Shown in pieces: positions 17,852 through 27,471 of a stretch of 64,000 nucleotides of DNA (position 1 is its first letter; every line of letters begins with the position of its first letter). A program made the position numbers and the translations under genes. This stretch comes from Thalassospira xianhensis MCCC 1A02616 (GTDB lineage Bacteria; Pseudomonadota; Alphaproteobacteria; Rhodospirillales; Thalassospiraceae), in assembly GCF_003326475.1 (NCBI RefSeq), contig NZ_JPWA01000004.1, forward strand, positions 155,069 to 219,068, in the 5' to 3' direction. The notes beneath the pieces were generated by a model that was not told the origin of the DNA, ran no database searches, and worked only from the letters and a program-made list of their open reading frames with translations.

Positions 17852-19441
17852 TCAGCGCGCCTGCGTTACCGCCTCAACCATCCTAAGGGCGGTTTTGGTG
17901 GCCGCACATCCACCACGTGCCGTGCAACGTAAATCCGGATGCATCATCGCCCCGATTTTAACCGTCTGATCGACCAGTTCGTCATATCCCAACACAGCAT
18001 CAAACCCGGCCAGAACCGCCATTGCCGATGAAAAGGCGTGCGACACCCCGGCGACATTACGCGCATGGCACGGAATTTCAACATCCCCACCCACCGGGTC
18101 ACACACAAGGCCCAGCGTATTCATCAAACACATGCTTGCCGCGTCAAAACATTGCACAGGTGTTCCGCCAAATGCCTGCGCGACGCCAGCCGCTGCCATC
18201 GCCGCCGATGCGCCCGTTTCCACCGAACAGCCGCCGCATTCTGCGGCAAAGGTTCCGCGCGCCGCAAACACGGCCCCCACCAGCGCCATCACCTGCAACG
18301 CATCGGTGGCACCTTCCAGATCAATGCCATGCCGGATCAACCCATACAGCGCCCCCGGAACCACGCCTGCACTGCCCGCAGTTGGTGCGGCACAAACCAG
18401 TCCGCGATTAGAATCCCGTTCCATCGCCGAAAGCGCGCCTGCAATCGCATCCTGCAAAACCGCCCCGCCGAGCCCGGCGGGCAGATTGGCATCGCGAACC
18501 TTGCGTGCGCGAAGGGTTAAAAACCGCATCACATTGTCTTTGGGTTTGGCATCAAATCCTTCTGCCACCACGCGCAACATCAATTCACACCGTTCGCGAA
18601 AAAGCGCGCGCGTTGCATCTCGTGACAGTCCAAGACGCCTGGATTCCAGAACAAGTCCCGCCTCGGCAAGCGATCCGCCCTGCTGTTCGGCCACGGCAAT
18701 CACCGCATCGCTGGTCGAAAACAGATCGTCAGTCGCACACACCGGATATTGCGAGGCCGCAGCGAAACGAACGTCTTTGATACCGTCCTGATCACGTAAA
18801 GAGGCTATCAACTTTGTATCGGGCAAGGCCTGCAAGGCAATTTCGCAGCGGTCATGATCCGGGTCTACCGATATGCAGAGCAACCTGTTGCCATTCTCAA
18901 CAAGCCCGGCGGCAATATCATCCGACCGCACGCCGATATCAGAGCCCCAGACAAATACGCTTGCGGTTTTGCCTGTCAGAAAGACCGGTTCGCCATTCAT
19001 CGCATCGATGTAGTACATCCCGCCGCCAACCGATGCACCGGCATAAAGATCGATGCGTTCCGTGCCATTCCGGTCGGTTACGGTTAGTTCAAGATCAACA
19101 CGGTTGGGATGGTTGTTGTTTTCAAGTTCAATGATTTCAACACTAAACAGAAATCCCTCGCCACGCATCACACGCGGCAAAATGTCGCGATAATCCGCAT
19201 CAGTCAGTGCTGCCCCGGCGAAACCGGCAGTAAAATTCTCGTCCGAGCTTTGGGCCTGATATACCGGCGCGAATGATCCGCGTGGATCAAACCGGACAAT
19301 GGCCTGTTTCAAGACCTCGCCATCGCTGCATGACAACTCGCGTGCGACCTTCGCCATCATATAAGGCGCTGCGCAATGGGAACTGGACGGACCGCGCATC
19401 ACGGGGCCGATCACGGAATTAAGCAGGCTGATTTCTTGCAT
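17852..19441 (-). CDS. L-serine ammonia-lyase, iron-sulfur type, single chain
   Basis: 529 residues combining a beta-like N-terminal domain and an alpha-like C-terminal domain. It deaminates L-serine to pyruvate. The N-terminus has the GPSSSH motif (17-22), with Cys in place of the usual Thr after it. The alpha part carries the conserved cysteines expected to bind a 4Fe-4S cluster (LVCAAPTAGSAG, AAECGGCSVETGAS, GLVCDPVGG) and the NVAGVSHAF segment. It is longer than E. coli SdaA (about 454). Its place beside the bet genes suggests use of serine formed from betaine demethylation via glycine, which is inference. Confidence 0.85.
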   Translation of the reverse strand: MQEISLLNSVIGPVMRGPSSSHCAAPYMMAKVARELSCSDGEVLKQAIVRFDPRGSFAPVYQAQSSDENFTAGFAGAALTDADYRDILPRVMRGEGFLFSVEIIELENNNHPNRVDLELTVTDRNGTERIDLYAGASVGGGMYYIDAMNGEPVFLTGKTASVFVWGSDIGVRSDDIAAGLVENGNRLLCISVDPDHDRCEIALQALPDTKLIASLRDQDGIKDVRFAAASQYPVCATDDLFSTSDAVIAVAEQQGGSLAEAGLVLESRRLGLSRDATRALFRERCELMLRVVAEGFDAKPKDNVMRFLTLRARKVRDANLPAGLGGAVLQDAIAGALSAMERDSNRGLVCAAPTAGSAGVVPGALYGLIRHGIDLEGATDALQVMALVGAVFAARGTFAAECGGCSVETGASAAMAAAGVAQAFGGTPVQCFDAASMCLMNTLGLVCDPVGGDVEIPCHARNVAGVSHAFSSAMAVLAGFDAVLGYDELVDQTVKIGAMMHPDLRCTARGGCAATKTALRMVEAVTQAR

Positions 19442-19522
19442 GGCGGGGCAATCCGGGAAAATTGCATATGATTTCCGCGATGATCACCCGCCAGATGAAC
19501 GAAAGCAATGGCCGAAACAAAA

Positions 19523-19555
19523 ATCCCCGATCCTGAAAGATCAAAGACCGGGGAT
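19523..19555 (-). terminator. Terminator of the betIBA operon
   Basis: ATCCCCG and CGGGGAT pair around a structured interior that contains two GATC copies. On the minus strand the stem is followed by TTTTTGTTT. It lies immediately after the betA stop codon. Confidence 0.75.
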
Positions 19556-19563
19556 AATCGAAA

Positions 19564-21249
19564 TCAACGCTGTTTGGTTTCCCATTCAGGATGGACGAAA
19601 TATGGCGCATTTGATGGTGGCAACGGATCGCGTCCGCGAATGATATCTGCGGCCTTTTCCCCGATCATGATGGTCGGGGCATTCAAATTGCCCGATGCGA
19701 TTGTCGGCATGATGGAACTGTCCACCACGCGCAGGCCTTCGATACCGTGCACGCGCGTTTTTTCATCCACCACGGCCATATCGTCGCTGCCCATCTTGCA
19801 CGAACAGGACGGGTGATAGGCACTTTCGGCGTGATCGGCGACCCATGCATTGATTTCATCATCGGTCTGGATGTCCCTGCCCGGCGAAATTTCAATACCG
19901 CGCAGGTCCTTGAAGGCATCCTGTGCGAAAATCTCGCGGGTCAGACGCACGGATGCGCGCATTTCTTCCCAGTCTTCCGGATGGCTCATATAGTTCGGAT
20001 CAACAATCGGGCGCTTTGCCGGATCGTTTGACGCCAACCGGACCGTGCCGCGCGATTTGGACCGCATTGGACCGACATGTGCCTGGAAACCATCCTTTTC
20101 GGCGGCTTTGGATCCGTTATAGTTAATCGCAGCCGGGATGAAATGATATTGCAGGTCAGGATGCTGAACACCCGCTTTTGAACGGATAAACCCACCGGCT
20201 TCAAAATGGTTGGTCGCACCAAGCCCGGTTTTGAAAAGATACCATTCCAACCCGATCTTGAATTTGTTCCAAGGATCAAGCTTGCTGTTCAGGCTGATCG
20301 GCTGGGTGCATTCCATCTGGACATAAAGTTCCAGATGGTCCTGAAGGTTTTCACCAACACCGGGGATATCGGCCACCACATCAATCCCGTGTTCGCGCAG
20401 ATGTGCTGCCGGACCAACTCCAGACAACATCAAAAGCTTTGGCGAATTGATCGATCCTGCCGAAATAATCACCTCGCGCTCGACCGTCGCGCGTTTGAGT
20501 TCACCACGGTGGGTAAAATCAAGTCCGATGGCACGTTTTCCATCAAAAACAACGCGCTGCGCCAATGCTTTGTCATAAACGGTCAGGTTCGGACGTTTCA
20601 TTGCCGGATGCAAATAGGCCCGTGCTGTGGACCAACGGCGGCCCTTGTAAACCGTCATATCCATCGTCCCCAGACCTTCCTGGCGATAGCCATTCTGATC
20701 GGGGGTAAATTCATAACCGGCTTCCTGCCCGGCCTTGATCCACGCCTTGTGCAACGGGTTTTTACAAGCCCCCGTGGTGACATGCAGCGGTCCATCTCCG
20801 CCATGATATTCGTCACCATTGGTGTCTTCGTTGCGCGTATCGGCCTTACGGAAATAAGGCAGGCACCGCGCATAATCCCATTCTTTTAACGCCGCATCCT
20901 GTTCCGCCCAGCGATTGTAATCAAGGGCATGACCACGGACATAGGCCATGCCGTTGATCGAACTGGATCCCCCAAACACCCGTCCACGCGGCGTTTCCAT
21001 CCGGCGGTTGTTCAGGTTCGCCTGCGGTGTTGTCCAATAGGCCCAGTTATAGGTTTCGGACTGCATCGGATAAGACAATGCCGTTGGCATATGAATGCGC
21101 CAGTCCCACCAATGGTCAACCGGTCCTGCCTCTACCACCAGAACCTTGACTTCCGGGTCCTCGGTCAGACGGCTGGCCAGAACGGCACCGGCGGAACCGG
21201 AACCGACAATAACGTAATCGTACTTTTCCGTGGTGGTCGGCGTATTCAT
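19564..21249 (-). CDS. betA: Choline dehydrogenase
   Basis: 561 residues of the GMC flavoprotein family, the normal BetA length. The FAD site is G16, G18 and G21 in VGSGSAG. The GMC signatures GRVFGGSSSINGMAYVRG (around 88-105) and SAGSINSPKLLMLSGVG are present, and the catalytic His lies in YHPSCSCKMG. BetA oxidises choline to betaine aldehyde at the membrane. It is last in betI-betB-betA, 56 bp after betB, and a terminator follows. ATG start with an AAGGAA site. Confidence 0.95.
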   Translation of the reverse strand: MNTPTTTEKYDYVIVGSGSAGAVLASRLTEDPEVKVLVVEAGPVDHWWDWRIHMPTALSYPMQSETYNWAYWTTPQANLNNRRMETPRGRVFGGSSSINGMAYVRGHALDYNRWAEQDAALKEWDYARCLPYFRKADTRNEDTNGDEYHGGDGPLHVTTGACKNPLHKAWIKAGQEAGYEFTPDQNGYRQEGLGTMDMTVYKGRRWSTARAYLHPAMKRPNLTVYDKALAQRVVFDGKRAIGLDFTHRGELKRATVEREVIISAGSINSPKLLMLSGVGPAAHLREHGIDVVADIPGVGENLQDHLELYVQMECTQPISLNSKLDPWNKFKIGLEWYLFKTGLGATNHFEAGGFIRSKAGVQHPDLQYHFIPAAINYNGSKAAEKDGFQAHVGPMRSKSRGTVRLASNDPAKRPIVDPNYMSHPEDWEEMRASVRLTREIFAQDAFKDLRGIEISPGRDIQTDDEINAWVADHAESAYHPSCSCKMGSDDMAVVDEKTRVHGIEGLRVVDSSIMPTIASGNLNAPTIMIGEKAADIIRGRDPLPPSNAPYFVHPEWETKQR

Positions 21250-21305
21250 GCTTTTTCCTTATCTTCAACAGGTTGCAGGCAGCCATTCACAGTCAGGAAC
21301 CGTGA

Positions 21306-22763
21306 TCAATAAGGCGCCTCGACGTCACCGGTTTCGACATAGACGGATTTGATCCGGGTATAATGTTCAATCGCGGCCCGGCCATTTTCGCGGCCCACTC
21401 CGGATTTCTTGACCCCGCCGAACGGCATTTCAATCGGCGTGATATTATAGGTATTGATCCAGCAGGTTCCCGCCTCAAGCCGGGCAACAACCCGGTGCCC
21501 GCGCGACAGGTCCCTGGTAAAGACCCCCGCAGCCAGACCATACTGGGTATCATTGGCACGTTTGATGACTTCGTCTTCATCCATGAAGGTCAGGACCGAC
21601 ATCACCGGCCCAAAGATTTCCTCGCGCACGATGGCCATGTCATCGGTACAATTGGTAAAAATGGTCGGAGCAACAAACATCCCACCTTCGGGCATGTTTT
21701 CGGTCACCGCATGACCGCCCAGAACGCATTTTGCGCCCTCGCCCTTGCCGGTTTCGATATAGGACATGATCTTGTCGAACTGCGCCCTGGTCACAATTGG
21801 ACCAACCTGGGTTTCCGGCTTTTCCGGATCACCAAGAACAAGGTTCTTGCTCCGCGCAATCAGCTTTTCGATGAAGACATCGGCAACGCTTTCATGGACG
21901 AAAACGCGCGTGCCGTTCGAACAAATCTGCCCGGATGAATAGAAATTCGCCATCTGCGCGCCCGATACTGCGTTATCCAGATCGGCATCTTCAAACACGA
22001 TCATCGGCGATTTGCCGCCAAGCTCCATGGTCACGGCCTTCATGCCGCCTGCGGCAACTGCGGCGACCTTGGCACCGGTCTCGGCCGAGCCGGTCAACGA
22101 GATTTTATCAACGCCCGGATGTTCGACCAGTGCCGCACCACAAGCACGCGCGCCCTGAACAACGTTGTAAACCCCATCGGGAAGACCTGCTTGCTGCAAT
22201 GCCTCGGCCACGGCAATCGCCGAAAGCGGAGTGACTTCGGAGGGTTTGTAAACAACCACGTTTCCGCACGCCAATGCCGGTGCGGCTTTCCAGCAGGCAA
22301 TCTGGATCGGATAGTTCCACGCACCAATGGCACCGCAAACGCCAACCGCCTCGCGCCGGGTATAGGCAAAATTGCCGCCAAGATCGATATGCTCGCCCGA
22401 TAGGCTTCCGGCCACACCGGCAAAATATTCAAGGCATTCGACACCGGAAATCACATCCACGATTTCAGTTTCCTGAATGGCACGGCCCGTATCACGGGTT
22501 TCTACCAGCGCCAATTCATCGTTACGGTCCCGCAGGATTTGGGCAGCCTTGAACAAAACGCGCGCCCGTTGAGCCGCGGGCGTGTTTTTCCAGATTTCAA
22601 AACCGGCACGTGCAGCCTTCACTGCGGCATCAACATCGGCAGCGGTGCTTTCCTTACCCTTGGCAAGGACCTTATTGGTCGCGGGGTTCAGCGTGACCAT
22701 TTCCGCACCCGAACCGGCAACTTTTTTGCCATTGATGAAGTTCTGGATCTGATAAAGGCTCAT
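21306..22763 (-). CDS. betB: Betaine aldehyde dehydrogenase
   Basis: 485 residues from the ATG that has an AGGAG site seven bases upstream; a slightly longer start is not supported. Aldehyde dehydrogenase motifs are complete: WNYPIQIACWKAAPAL, FTGS-type LTGSAETGAK, the general base in TMELGGKSPM and the nucleophile Cys in SSGQICSNGTRVF. It converts betaine aldehyde to glycine betaine with NAD, completing the choline route with BetA. The SNGTRVF sequence after the catalytic Cys is usual for BetB. Confidence 0.95.
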   Translation of the reverse strand: MSLYQIQNFINGKKVAGSGAEMVTLNPATNKVLAKGKESTAADVDAAVKAARAGFEIWKNTPAAQRARVLFKAAQILRDRNDELALVETRDTGRAIQETEIVDVISGVECLEYFAGVAGSLSGEHIDLGGNFAYTRREAVGVCGAIGAWNYPIQIACWKAAPALACGNVVVYKPSEVTPLSAIAVAEALQQAGLPDGVYNVVQGARACGAALVEHPGVDKISLTGSAETGAKVAAVAAGGMKAVTMELGGKSPMIVFEDADLDNAVSGAQMANFYSSGQICSNGTRVFVHESVADVFIEKLIARSKNLVLGDPEKPETQVGPIVTRAQFDKIMSYIETGKGEGAKCVLGGHAVTENMPEGGMFVAPTIFTNCTDDMAIVREEIFGPVMSVLTFMDEDEVIKRANDTQYGLAAGVFTRDLSRGHRVVARLEAGTCWINTYNITPIEMPFGGVKKSGVGRENGRAAIEHYTRIKSVYVETGDVEAPY

Positions 22764-22825
22764 GTCGAAACTCCTGCAGGCCACACCGGAAACGGGCAGC
22801 CCTTTTGTAAGTGTATGTCTCTTGA

Positions 22826-23416
22826 CTAGCGCGCGGGCGAACTCGCCAGATGCAGGTGCATGGTATCAAGCACCATTTTCCGCGCCGCCGCGACATTGGC
22901 GCGTCCCGGCGTCAACCCGGACCGCACCCAGATGCCGTCGATCATGGCAGCAGTCACCGCCGCAATTTCTTCGGCCCGCTGATCGGTTGTCAGCCGGCGC
23001 AACTCATGGCGTAAATTCGATGCCAGTCGCTTGAAATAGACCGCATTCAGGCGGCGCAGTGGATCGGAAAACGGCACCTGCGACCAGAATGACAACCACG
23101 CACCAATCACCTGCGGCGTGAATTGCGCTTCGTTGAAATTGGTATCAACAATCGCTTCAAGGCGTTCGTGGGGTGTTTTTGCCTTGGCAACGCGGCCCAG
23201 AAAATCGCTACGCAATTCCTGCATCAAAAACCGCATCGTTGCTTCCAGAAGCGCATTTTTACCACCGAAATAGTGCGAAATAATTCCTGACGACATTCCC
23301 GCCGCCCCGGCAATCCGACTGATCGTGGTATCGGCAAAACCAAAGCGGTGAATGGTCTCGATCGTGGCATCGATCAGTTGCCTGCGGCGAACAGGCTGCA
23401 TTCCAACCTTGGGCAT
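22826..23416 (-). CDS. betI: Choline-responsive repressor, TetR family
   Basis: 196 residues. The start MPKVGMQPVRRRQLIDAT matches the usual BetI N-terminus, so the in-frame extension of 41 codons upstream is rejected. The helix-turn-helix lies at about 25-50 (TTISRIAGAAGMSSGIISHY). BetI represses the bet genes until choline binds its C-terminal domain. It is the first gene of betI-betB-betA and diverges from choX. A palindrome of BetI-operator type lies about 105 bp upstream of its start. Confidence 0.93.
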   Translation of the reverse strand: MPKVGMQPVRRRQLIDATIETIHRFGFADTTISRIAGAAGMSSGIISHYFGGKNALLEATMRFLMQELRSDFLGRVAKAKTPHERLEAIVDTNFNEAQFTPQVIGAWLSFWSQVPFSDPLRRLNAVYFKRLASNLRHELRRLTTDQRAEEIAAVTAAMIDGIWVRSGLTPGRANVAAARKMVLDTMHLHLASSPAR

Positions 23417-23794
23417 TACTAATCCAATTCTAAGCGATCCGAAGGACTTAGGCCTGTCTGGTGACGCAAATGCGACTTTTTCGCCCTTCGCAATTGACCT
23501 TGGGGGAATATGCTGTATTTTAATTGAACAATCAATCAATAAAAAACGCCGTCTTTTGCGGCGCGACGTTCGCAGGGAAAGTGCCTTGGTTGCGCGGCTT
23601 TACGGCTGTTTTTATGATTATTCCGGTCTATGTGACCGGGTTCAAGGGACCCGATCACATGGTTTTGGACGAATGTTCACGGTGCCAAATGCGCATCGCG
23701 TCACATGCGTCTGGCCTCCGGAACCGAAAGTCTGATGGCGACGTTATTGTCACCATCAGTAACCGCTAGGTCCATACAAGGGAGAACCATAAAC
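23417..23794. promoter_or_regulatory. Divergent betI / choX regulatory region
   Basis: 378 bp without a credible gene; the short reading frames have no ribosome sites or family features. The region holds the BetI-like palindrome and must contain the promoters of both the bet operon and the choXWV operon, so choline uptake and oxidation can be switched together. Confidence 0.6.
23519..23541. promoter_or_regulatory. Putative BetI operator
   Basis: ATTGA-ACAA-TCAAT is an inverted repeat (23523-23536) followed by a further overlapping TCAAT. It closely resembles the ATTGA...TCAAT operator known for BetI in enterobacteria, from memory. Position between betI and choX fits. Confidence 0.6.
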
Positions 23795-24754
23795 ATGACC
23801 ACACGCTCCACCATTGGCCGTCTTCTTGGCACCACTGTCATTGCCACCACCCTTCTGGGGGTGGCCGGTGCGCAAGCGGCTGATAGCGATGCCTGTAAAA
23901 CCGTAACATTCTCTGATGTTGGCTGGACCGACATCACCGCCACCACGGCAACCGCATCGGTAATTCTCGAAGCAATTGGCTACGACGCTGAAACCGAACT
24001 TCTTTCCGTTCCTGTCACTTACACCAGCCTTGCCAACGGGGACGTTGACGTCTTCCTCGGCAACTGGATGCCGACAATGGCAGCAGATATTGCGCCTTAC
24101 CTGGAAAAGAAAACCGTCGTCAGCACCGGTGCCAACCTTGAGGGCGCTAAATATACGCTGGCTGTTTCGAAAAATGCCTATGATGCGGGCCTCAAGGATT
24201 TCGCCGACATCGCCAAGTTCAAGGATCAGCTTGATGGCGAAATTTACGGGATCGAGCCGGGCAATGACGGCAACCGCCTGATCCAGGACATGATCGACAA
24301 CGACCAGTTCGGCCTCAAGGGCTTTGAACTTGTTGAATCTTCCGAACAGGGCATGCTGGCCGAAGTCAAACGCAAATCGGCACGTGACAAATTCATCGTT
24401 TTCCTTGGCTGGGAACCGCACCCGATGAATGCCAAATACGACATGGCCTATCTTGATGGTGGCGATGACGTATTTGGTCCTAATTTCGGGGGTGCTACGG
24501 TTCATACCAACCTGCGCGCCGGTTACACTGACGATTGCCCGAATGCCGGTAAATTCGTCACCAACCTGAAATTCAGCCTCGATATGGAAAACCAGATCAT
24601 GGATGCCATCCTGAACGAAGGCACCGATCCGGAAAAAGCGGCAACCGCATGGCTTAAAACCAATCCGGATGCCGCGATGGCCTGGCTTGACGGTGTTACC
24701 ACCTTTGACGGTGGCGATGCCAAGGCAGCGCTTAAAGATGAACTCGGTCTCTAG
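23795..24754 (+). CDS. choX: Choline ABC transporter, periplasmic binding protein
   Basis: 319 residues. A signal peptide with cleavage near AQAA-DSD (residues about 23-26) directs it to the periplasm. Residues in VGWTDI, LGNWMPT and GWEPHPMN supply the aromatic-box tryptophans that hold the trimethylammonium group in ChoX. The pair of cysteines (in DACKT and DDCPN) matches the family disulfide. The ATG has a GGGAG site; an upstream in-frame ATG would disrupt the signal peptide. First gene of choXWV, divergent from the bet operon. Confidence 0.92.
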   Translation: MTTRSTIGRLLGTTVIATTLLGVAGAQAADSDACKTVTFSDVGWTDITATTATASVILEAIGYDAETELLSVPVTYTSLANGDVDVFLGNWMPTMAADIAPYLEKKTVVSTGANLEGAKYTLAVSKNAYDAGLKDFADIAKFKDQLDGEIYGIEPGNDGNRLIQDMIDNDQFGLKGFELVESSEQGMLAEVKRKSARDKFIVFLGWEPHPMNAKYDMAYLDGGDDVFGPNFGGATVHTNLRAGYTDDCPNAGKFVTNLKFSLDMENQIMDAILNEGTDPEKAATAWLKTNPDAAMAWLDGVTTFDGGDAKAALKDELGL

Positions 24755-24846
24755 GGTCCAGCTTCGAATTCATAATGCCGGTACGTTGCCATCATCACGG
24801 GCAGCGTATCGGCACATTTTCTTTGTTCAAATAATGGAAAAATCCA

Positions 24847-25695
24847 ATGGAATGGCTCACGGAAACTAAAATTCCGCTGGGACGGTGGATTGCATCCCTT
24901 ATGGATGCGCTTAACGAGCATGCCGACTTCGTGTTTTACACCATCTCGGACGTTCTTGAATTCATTATCGAAAACACAGTCGATCTGCTGGTCTGGTTGC
25001 CCCCGTTTCTGATTATCGCGCTGTTTGGTGTGCTGGCTGCATGGCTGCACAAATCATGGAAACTGACGGCCTTTACCGTTCTTTCCCTGCTTCTGATCGT
25101 CAATCTCGGCTATTGGGAAGCCACCATGGAAACGCTCGCACTTGTGATCTATGCGACGCTGTTCTGCATGGTAATAGGGGTGCCGCTTGGTGTGGCATCC
25201 GCGCATCGTCCCTGGCTTTATCAGGCCTTGCGTCCGGTTCTCGACCTGATGCAGACGATCCCAACCTTTGTCTATCTGATCCCGACCCTGATCCTGTTTG
25301 GTCTTGGCGTGGTTCCAGGCCTGATTTCGACCGTGATCTTTGCCATCGCCGCCCCGATCCGCCTGACGCATCTTGGCATCGCCAGCACGCCCAAGGCATT
25401 GATCGAAGCAGGCAAAAGCTTTGGCTGCACCCCGCGCCAGTTGCTGTTCAAGGTCGAATTGCCCTCTGCCATGCCATCCATCATGGCGGGCCTGACCCAG
25501 TGCATCATGCTGTCACTGTCCATGGTGGTTATTGCCGCTCTTGTCGGGGCTGATGGACTTGGCAAACCGGTTGTTCGCGCCCTTAATACGGTCAATATCG
25601 CCCAGGGCTTCGAGGCCGGCCTTGCAATTGTGATCCTTGCCATTGTGCTGGATCGCATCTGCCGCCGCGACAAATCTGAAAATACGGGGCAGTAA
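24847..25695 (+). CDS. choW: Choline ABC transporter permease
   Basis: 282 residues with an N-terminal amphipathic stretch and about six membrane segments (LLVWLPPFLIIALFGVLAAW, LTAFTVLSLLLIVNLGY and others). The permease EAA loop is IEAGKSFGCTPRQLLFKVEL, which contacts the ATPase. It belongs to the OpuAB/ProW family. It ends two bases before choV, so the two are translationally close. Confidence 0.93.
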   Translation: MEWLTETKIPLGRWIASLMDALNEHADFVFYTISDVLEFIIENTVDLLVWLPPFLIIALFGVLAAWLHKSWKLTAFTVLSLLLIVNLGYWEATMETLALVIYATLFCMVIGVPLGVASAHRPWLYQALRPVLDLMQTIPTFVYLIPTLILFGLGVVPGLISTVIFAIAAPIRLTHLGIASTPKALIEAGKSFGCTPRQLLFKVELPSAMPSIMAGLTQCIMLSLSMVVIAALVGADGLGKPVVRALNTVNIAQGFEAGLAIVILAIVLDRICRRDKSENTGQ

Positions 25696-25697
25696 TC

Positions 25698-26894
25698 ATG
25701 AGCAATGCTGTTGAATTTGATAATATCGACGTCATTTTCGGGGACAAGCAGGCGGAATCGCTCGCCCTCCTCGACGCCGGTAAAAATCGTGACGAAATAG
25801 CCAAGGCCACAGGCAATATCCTTGGCGTTGCCAATGTCAGCTTTGATGTCCCGCAGGGTGAAATCTGCGTCCTGATGGGGCTTTCGGGTTCGGGAAAATC
25901 GTCGCTGCTGCGCTGCGTAAATGGGCTTAACCGTGTTTCACGCGGATCGCTTCGGGTGCATGATGGTGATTGGATGGTCGATGTCACCAGTTGTGATGCC
26001 AATACGCTGCGCGACCTCAGGCGCAAATGCGTTGCGATGGTGTTCCAGCAATTCGGCCTGTTCCCGTGGCGCACCGTCGAAGACAATGTCGGCTTTGGCC
26101 TTGAACTTGATGGTATGGGGCCGAAGGAACGCCGCGAAATAGTGCGTGAAAAACTGGCTCTTGTCGGGCTGGATCAGTGGGCAGGCAAGTATGCTCACGA
26201 ACTTTCAGGCGGCATGCAGCAGCGTGTCGGACTTGCACGCGCCTTTGCCACCGATGCACCAATCCTTCTGATGGATGAACCGTTTTCGGCCCTTGATCCG
26301 CTGATCCGTAACCGCCTGCAGGACGAGCTTCTTGATCTTCAGGAAAAGCTCAACAAAACCATCCTGTTTGTCAGTCATGATTTGGACGAGGCCATGAAAC
26401 TTGGCAATTCGATTGCCATCATGGAAGGCGGCTATGTCGTGCAGCACGGCACGCCCGAAGACATCGCCCTTCGTCCGGCCAATGAATATGTCGCTGATTT
26501 CGTCGCCCATATGAACCCGGTCAATATCCTACGCGGTCGCGCCATCATGCACCGTGTTGACAGGGACCAGCGCAACGATACCGGTGAACTTCCTGTCGAG
26601 GACGAAGACATCCGCATCACGCTTCAGGACGGAATCATCAAGGCGGCCCATAATGGCAAACGGGGCGAGCTGCGACTGATCAACTATAATGGCGAATTGC
26701 CTGCCGATCTGGATGCGACGGACAATTCGGTCATCTTTGTTGCGGATGATACCGTACTTCTCAAAGACCTGATCGAAATGCGCAGCATCACCCAGAACCC
26801 GGTTCTGCTCACCCGCGAGGGACGCATTTCAGGCACTCTGGGTCGCAAGGAATTCTTTGAAAGCCTGACGCAAACAGCGACCGTCGCAGACTGA
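25698..26894 (+). CDS. choV: Choline ABC transporter ATP-binding protein
   Basis: 398 residues. Walker A is GLSGSGKSS near residue 57-65, the Q-loop VFQQFGLFPW, the signature LSGGMQQR, Walker B ILLMDEPFSALDP and the H-loop VSHDLDEA. The long C-terminal part (about 280-398) is the regulatory CBS-like region of ProV/OpuAA types. With choX and choW it imports choline, the substrate of BetA/BetB. A terminator follows 12 bases after the stop. Confidence 0.93.
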   Translation: MSNAVEFDNIDVIFGDKQAESLALLDAGKNRDEIAKATGNILGVANVSFDVPQGEICVLMGLSGSGKSSLLRCVNGLNRVSRGSLRVHDGDWMVDVTSCDANTLRDLRRKCVAMVFQQFGLFPWRTVEDNVGFGLELDGMGPKERREIVREKLALVGLDQWAGKYAHELSGGMQQRVGLARAFATDAPILLMDEPFSALDPLIRNRLQDELLDLQEKLNKTILFVSHDLDEAMKLGNSIAIMEGGYVVQHGTPEDIALRPANEYVADFVAHMNPVNILRGRAIMHRVDRDQRNDTGELPVEDEDIRITLQDGIIKAAHNGKRGELRLINYNGELPADLDATDNSVIFVADDTVLLKDLIEMRSITQNPVLLTREGRISGTLGRKEFFESLTQTATVAD

Positions 26895-26905
26895 CCCTCA
26901 AAAAA

Positions 26906-26927
26906 GGCGCCCCACAAACCGGGCGCC
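26906..26927. terminator. Bidirectional terminator between choV and moaD
   Basis: GGCGCCC and GGGCGCC arms with an 8-base loop, flanked by six As on one side and six Ts on the other. It serves choV on the plus strand and moaD on the minus strand. Confidence 0.88.
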
Positions 26928-26956
26928 TTTTTTAATAATACTATTGAACTTCTCGT

Positions 26957-27208
26957 TTATCCGCCGGTTACCGGCGGGAACAGTGCGATTTCACTCGCAC
27001 CGCGTACATCCCGATCGCCCTGCGCATATTCCTGATCAACGGCAACCCGAATAATCGCCGGATCGGCCAATGCATCGGCGAAATTCGCCCCCCTGCCCGG
27101 CATCCATGCCAGAAGGTCGGCAACGGTTTTTACATTTTCCGGCAGTTCAACATCTTCCTCGGCCATGCCGATACGGTCTTTGACCCAGGAAAAATAAACC
27201 AGCTTCAT
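26957..27208 (-). CDS. moaD: Molybdopterin synthase sulfur carrier subunit
   Basis: 83 residues with a ubiquitin-like fold. The C-terminus is FPPVTGG; the terminal Gly-Gly is thiocarboxylated to donate sulfur to molybdopterin. Length and the KTVADLLAWM segment fit MoaD. It is an orphan: moaE, its usual partner, is not adjacent, and the neighbours are a choline transporter and a TRAP system. A different small sulfur-carrier role is possible. ATG start with a purine-rich site. Confidence 0.85.
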   Translation of the reverse strand: MKLVYFSWVKDRIGMAEEDVELPENVKTVADLLAWMPGRGANFADALADPAIIRVAVDQEYAQGDRDVRGASEIALFPPVTGG

Positions 27209-27471
27209 CTTCTATCCCGTGCGCTTGAAATCCGTGTTTGGCCGCATGCTTGCGCAAACAGGGATATAGCGCAAGCGCAGATACTGTTTTCTCCCCGGAA
27301 TTCTAAAACGAAAGCATCGCTAAAGCCGATCTCGGCCAGATGACATGTCAATCAACTCCCTGATCGGCAGGTCTATCAAACTTGCAGCAAGCCAATTTTT
27401 AACGTATATAATTAAAATCACCATACAAAAATAATAGTAACTTACAATTCACATATCCAGGGAGACTACGC

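Noticed and set aside
23417..23539. N-terminal extension of BetI by 41 codons
   Set aside because: It would cover the operator, and BetI proteins start at MPKVGMQP.
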